Source of the DNA: Hahella sp. HNIBRBA332
Lineage (GTDB): Bacteria; Pseudomonadota; Gammaproteobacteria; Pseudomonadales; Oleiphilaceae
Length of the DNA: 64,000 nt
Assembly (NCBI RefSeq): GCF_030719035.1
Contig: NZ_CP132203.1
Coordinates: 6,656,501 to 6,720,500, forward strand
Direction of reading: 5' to 3'
Numbering within the stretch: the stretch's first letter is position 1; each line of letters starts with the position of its first letter. The notes beneath the pieces were generated by a model. The model worked only from the letters and a program-made list of their open reading frames with translations, made no database searches and was not told the DNA's origin. Positions 63,501 to 64,000 of the stretch are shown here, in pieces. The translations under genes and the position numbers were made by a program.

Positions 63501-64000
63501 GGCGGAACCAATGTTACGGGCTCCGGCACATTGGCGACGGCGACGGATCAGGTCTCCAGCCTCGATCTATCGGGACTTGGCGATGGTACGCTGACTCTGT
63601 CTGTGGTGGTGACGGATACGGCCGGCAACGCCGCTACGGCAGTCACTCATACCGCAACGCTAGATACTGCCGCCCCCAGCGGCCATAGCGTCAGTTTCGA
63701 CGACGCCACGATTAACAGCACGGAGGCGTCCAGTCAGAGCTTCACCTTTGCTGGTGGAGAAGTCGGCGCCAGCTACAGCTATACCGTGAGCAGTTCCGGC
63801 GGGGGAACCAATGTCACGGGCTCCGGTACGTTAGCGACGGCGACGGACAAAGTTACCAGCATAGATCTTTCTGGCCTGGGCGATGGAACCTTGACCCTGT
63901 CTGTGGTGGTGACGGATACCGCTGGGAATGCGGCGACAGCCGTCACGGATACTGCGACGCTGGATGCATCCGCGCCCAGCGGTCATAGCGTCAGCTTCGA
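57543..64000 (+). CDS. Giant DUF4347-domain repeat adhesin (partial, runs off the right edge)
   Basis: The frame from ATG 57543 stays open to the window end: at least 2152 codons with no stop. Layout: a signal-like N-terminus (GLLTFLLPMSAMAG), a DUF4347 domain at about residues 85-235 (ELVILDSAV, VHIVSHASDGQVMLG, FYGCNLASGEKGEALL, AASNDLTGAENLGGDWELE), a beta-rich region, autotransporter-type passenger repeats (about 670-1100: TLSGTQTYSGVTTFTGG and similar), three Ig-like repeats (about 1210-1540), then ~100-residue repeats starting APSGHSVSFDD. DUF4347 proteins are usually large secreted adhesins. The C-terminal export signal is outside the window. Asp, Thr, Ser and Gly dominate the repeats. 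Confidence 0.88.
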   Translation, partial: MNNSVFNGLLTFLLPMSAMAGVGYGGNYLRSAGYGGYGKPRSVLMNELGRYPSEGIVKSKSQHETSTEAVDLELFQGQSVNELVILDSAVKDRSALYKGLKPGVQIVEIDTGESGLEQLKKALAQYSDLAAVHIVSHASDGQVMLGHDVLTAEKLHDEITLFNTLNNSIREGGDLLFYGCNLASGEKGEALLELISGNTHVDVAASNDLTGAENLGGDWELEIQRGHIETEQPFSDIALKDFSSTLAPQQYVTSDFCSSSCFNSKPSHTSTDGDLIFTGEASGSAENVYAYSAGRPEGGFYLSYQTGSGNDGDTSGALIFTADNVDVYSFELTALVYTADSGNSCSGGSIVGYKAGGGTVTDTITWSGSTNSATLTNLSGVQITHFKVNGSGCSPAVYEVMGVKSFTVDNKQAPNTAPSISNLTGDSVAWAGVGSTVTLDSGGDATVSDTELDALNGGNGDYSGGSLTVQRPSAVTSDVFGFDISGALFTVSGSNLLSDGQTFASFTNTNGTLTISFNSASTAATTALVQDVARHITYRSDTPAGDATVRFTLSDGTSTDTADVTVTSDTIYITNTTDTASIDATDGVSFSEAIAIAAADGSGTQTLIVDSSLAGQTVSASSASSLSESLTLDLGEATGMTLSGGSLSLGGGVTLTLDNDTGDTASISTAFGGTGALTKTGDGTVTLSGTQTYSGVTTFTGGAISVAGDSNLGSGQLVMNGGALVVTSSGTIDNSINLAADSTISHANNLTLSGMLSGTANLSKAGAGQMSPTNSNNEAGSSGGITITEGKFYISDDNFLPSGTITLNGGSFLASGSSGQSDTVDNDFVVGAAGGTFHIYGGGGNYTLTVSGAISGSGDLEKITTAALVLSGANTYSGNFTISSGNVSITNGSNLGTGTVNLSGGKLTVTGSDVTISNNLVASSGTFSNANNVTWSGVVSGSGGLTKNGAGTLTLSGSQTHSGTTNITAGVVSISDDTNIGSGAITLNGGGLTVTGTGTIDNAISIGSSNGAITNANAVTLSGVMSGTGSPTKAGAGTLTLSATNTNTGLLNVSAGSVAVSGTVSSLVTVSSGATLEGPGVFSSLVVVNSGGTIQLGSSPGTMTLESGLTLNSGGTLVARINGATAGATYDQYDVSGTVTLGGTLSVIGTHSGSGGDSFVIINNDASDSVSSTFNGLSEGDATTTLNGKPLTVSYVGSTGNDVTLSIVPPTITAGNISISGASGTGGAYIIGDTVTATWNDTGAGDNNGDITSVTVDFSEFGGGSTVAASNSSNTWTATYTLVSGSVDNTNRNVSVTATDTDGVSGTTADTTNATVDNIAPTISDSSLSISGSSGTSGTYIIGDTVTATWNDTSGGDNNTDTISGVTVDFSAFGGGASVAASNSSDTWTATYTITSGAIDSSNLNVSATATDNAGNTNLANDSTNATVDNQAPTVTDANISISGASGGGGAYIIGDTVTATWNNTGGGDNNSDTISGVTVNFSSFGGGSAVAASNSSDTWTATYTITAGSIQASNLNVSVTATDNGGNAATTSDGTNATVDNQAPSGHSVSFDDSTINNTEASSQSFTFAGGEVGASYSYSISSSGGGTNVTGSGTLASATDQVTGLNLSGLGDGTLTLSVVVTDTAGNAATAVTHTATLDTAAPSGHSVSFDDATINSTEASSQSFTFAGGEVGASYSYTVSSSGGGTNVTGSGTLASTTDQVTGLNFSGLGDGTLTLSVVVTDTAGNAATAVTHTATLDTAAPSGHSVSFDDATINSTEASSQSFTFAGGEVGASYSYTVSSSGGGTNVTGSGTLATATDKVTSIDLSGLGDGTLTLSVVVTDTAGNAATAITDTATLDASAPSGHSVSFDDATINSAEASSQSFTFAGGEVGADYSYTISSSGGGTNVTGSGTLATATDKVTGIDLSGLGDGTLTLSVVVTDTSGNAATAVTDTATLDATAPSGQSVSFDDATINGSEASSQSFTFAGGEVGADYSYTISSSGGGTNVTGSGTLATATDQVSSLDLSGLGDGTLTLSVVVTDTAGNAATAVTHTATLDTAAPSGHSVSFDDATINSTEASSQSFTFAGGEVGASYSYTVSSSGGGTNVTGSGTLATATDKVTSIDLSGLGDGTLTLSVVVTDTAGNAATAVTDTATLDASAPSGHSVSF
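59570..60850 (+). repeat. Autotransporter-type passenger repeats in the adhesin
   Basis: At least four units with the plan G(A/S)GxLTKxGxGTLTLSGxxTxSGxT followed by ITxGxVSIxxxxNLGSGxITLNGG. They resemble the passenger-associated transport repeats of type V autotransporters, which fold as beta-helix rungs. They are diverged at the DNA level. Confidence 0.7.
61170..62168 (+). repeat. Three Ig-like repeats in the adhesin
   Basis: Three units of about 110 residues each contain YIIGDTVTATWN, then DFSxFGGG, AASNSSxTWTATYT and VTATD, ending NATVDNxAP. They start near 61170, 61500 and 61845 and are diverged copies at the DNA level. Confidence 0.75.
62170..64000 (+). repeat. Exact 300-bp tandem repeat array
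   Basis: The AP(S/T)SGHSVSFDD motif recurs at 62170, 62470, 62770, 63070, 63370, 63670 and 63970: a strict 300-bp period, six full units plus the start of a seventh. Each encodes ~100 residues (TEASSQSFTFAGGEVGASYS, SSGGGTNVTGSGTL, LSGLGDGTLTLSVVVTDTAG). Units at 62770 and 63670 differ at only about seven bases in 300, showing a 900-bp higher-order repeat. Confidence 0.9.

Noticed and set aside
62170..64000. CRISPR-like periodicity
   Set aside because: The 300-bp units are in-frame protein repeats without short direct repeats and unique spacers; no cas genes are present.

Overview
The window is a stretch of gammaproteobacterial chromosome, moderately GC-rich. The run lptD-surA-pdxA-rsmA-apaG-apaH, with amgK/murU beside it and slmA downstream, is typical of marine Gammaproteobacteria. 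Gene content (orphan type III effector/chaperone pair, many oxygenases, a giant adhesin) suggests a Hahella-like member of the Oceanospirillales; that assignment is inference, since no rRNA gene is present. I found no tRNA or rRNA gene, CRISPR array or insertion sequence.

Layout. 1-15.97 kb is housekeeping: peptidoglycan recycling (murU, amgK), a patatin phospholipase, the outer-membrane biogenesis/pyridoxal/16S methylation/ApaGH cluster, SlmA, an inositol-monophosphatase-like enzyme, prephenate dehydratase, a VWA protein, a membrane J-protein and YceH. 16.0-17.8 kb is a DAHP synthase gene preceded by an unlisted 39-residue leader peptide with 9 aromatic residues in 12 and a four-segment attenuator-like structure. 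17.8-19.3 kb holds two transporters. 19.3-29.5 kb is a sugar island: two-component system, ABC importer, AraC regulator, PfkB kinase and AGE-family isomerase; the enzymes fit mannose -> fructose -> fructose-6-phosphate. A second AraC paralogue follows. 30.7-32.6 kb looks like an orphan type III secretion chaperone, effector and small partner. 32.6-38.3 kb holds porin-like proteins, periplasmic binding proteins and hypotheticals.

38.7-52.7 kb is the most interesting part: a peptide- or small-molecule-tailoring region. Its first half has a possible precursor peptide, an inactive and an active aspartyl/asparaginyl beta-hydroxylase paralogue, a phytanoyl-CoA-type dioxygenase and a methyltransferase that share a ~90-residue domain at opposite ends, a sulfotransferase, and a decayed 2OG-Fe(II) oxygenase. 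Its second half is lasso-peptide-like: NTP_transf_5 protein, exporter ABC, asparagine-synthetase-like cyclase, 2OG-Fe(II) oxygenase, HprK-like kinase, PqqD/B1 protein, and a 45-residue precursor candidate (52334-52197, minus strand) with a WxxP leader motif and a C-terminal Ser. The B2 protease is absent or reduced to a fragment.

52.9-55.7 kb carries a DUF6916-like gene and four tandem collar-domain (microcystin-dependent-protein-like) genes. After about 1 kb without an intact gene, a second sulfotransferase is followed at 9 bp by a DUF4347 giant adhesin that runs off the right edge: at least 2152 codons, with autotransporter-type repeats, three Ig-like repeats and an exact 300-bp tandem array with a 900-bp higher-order period.
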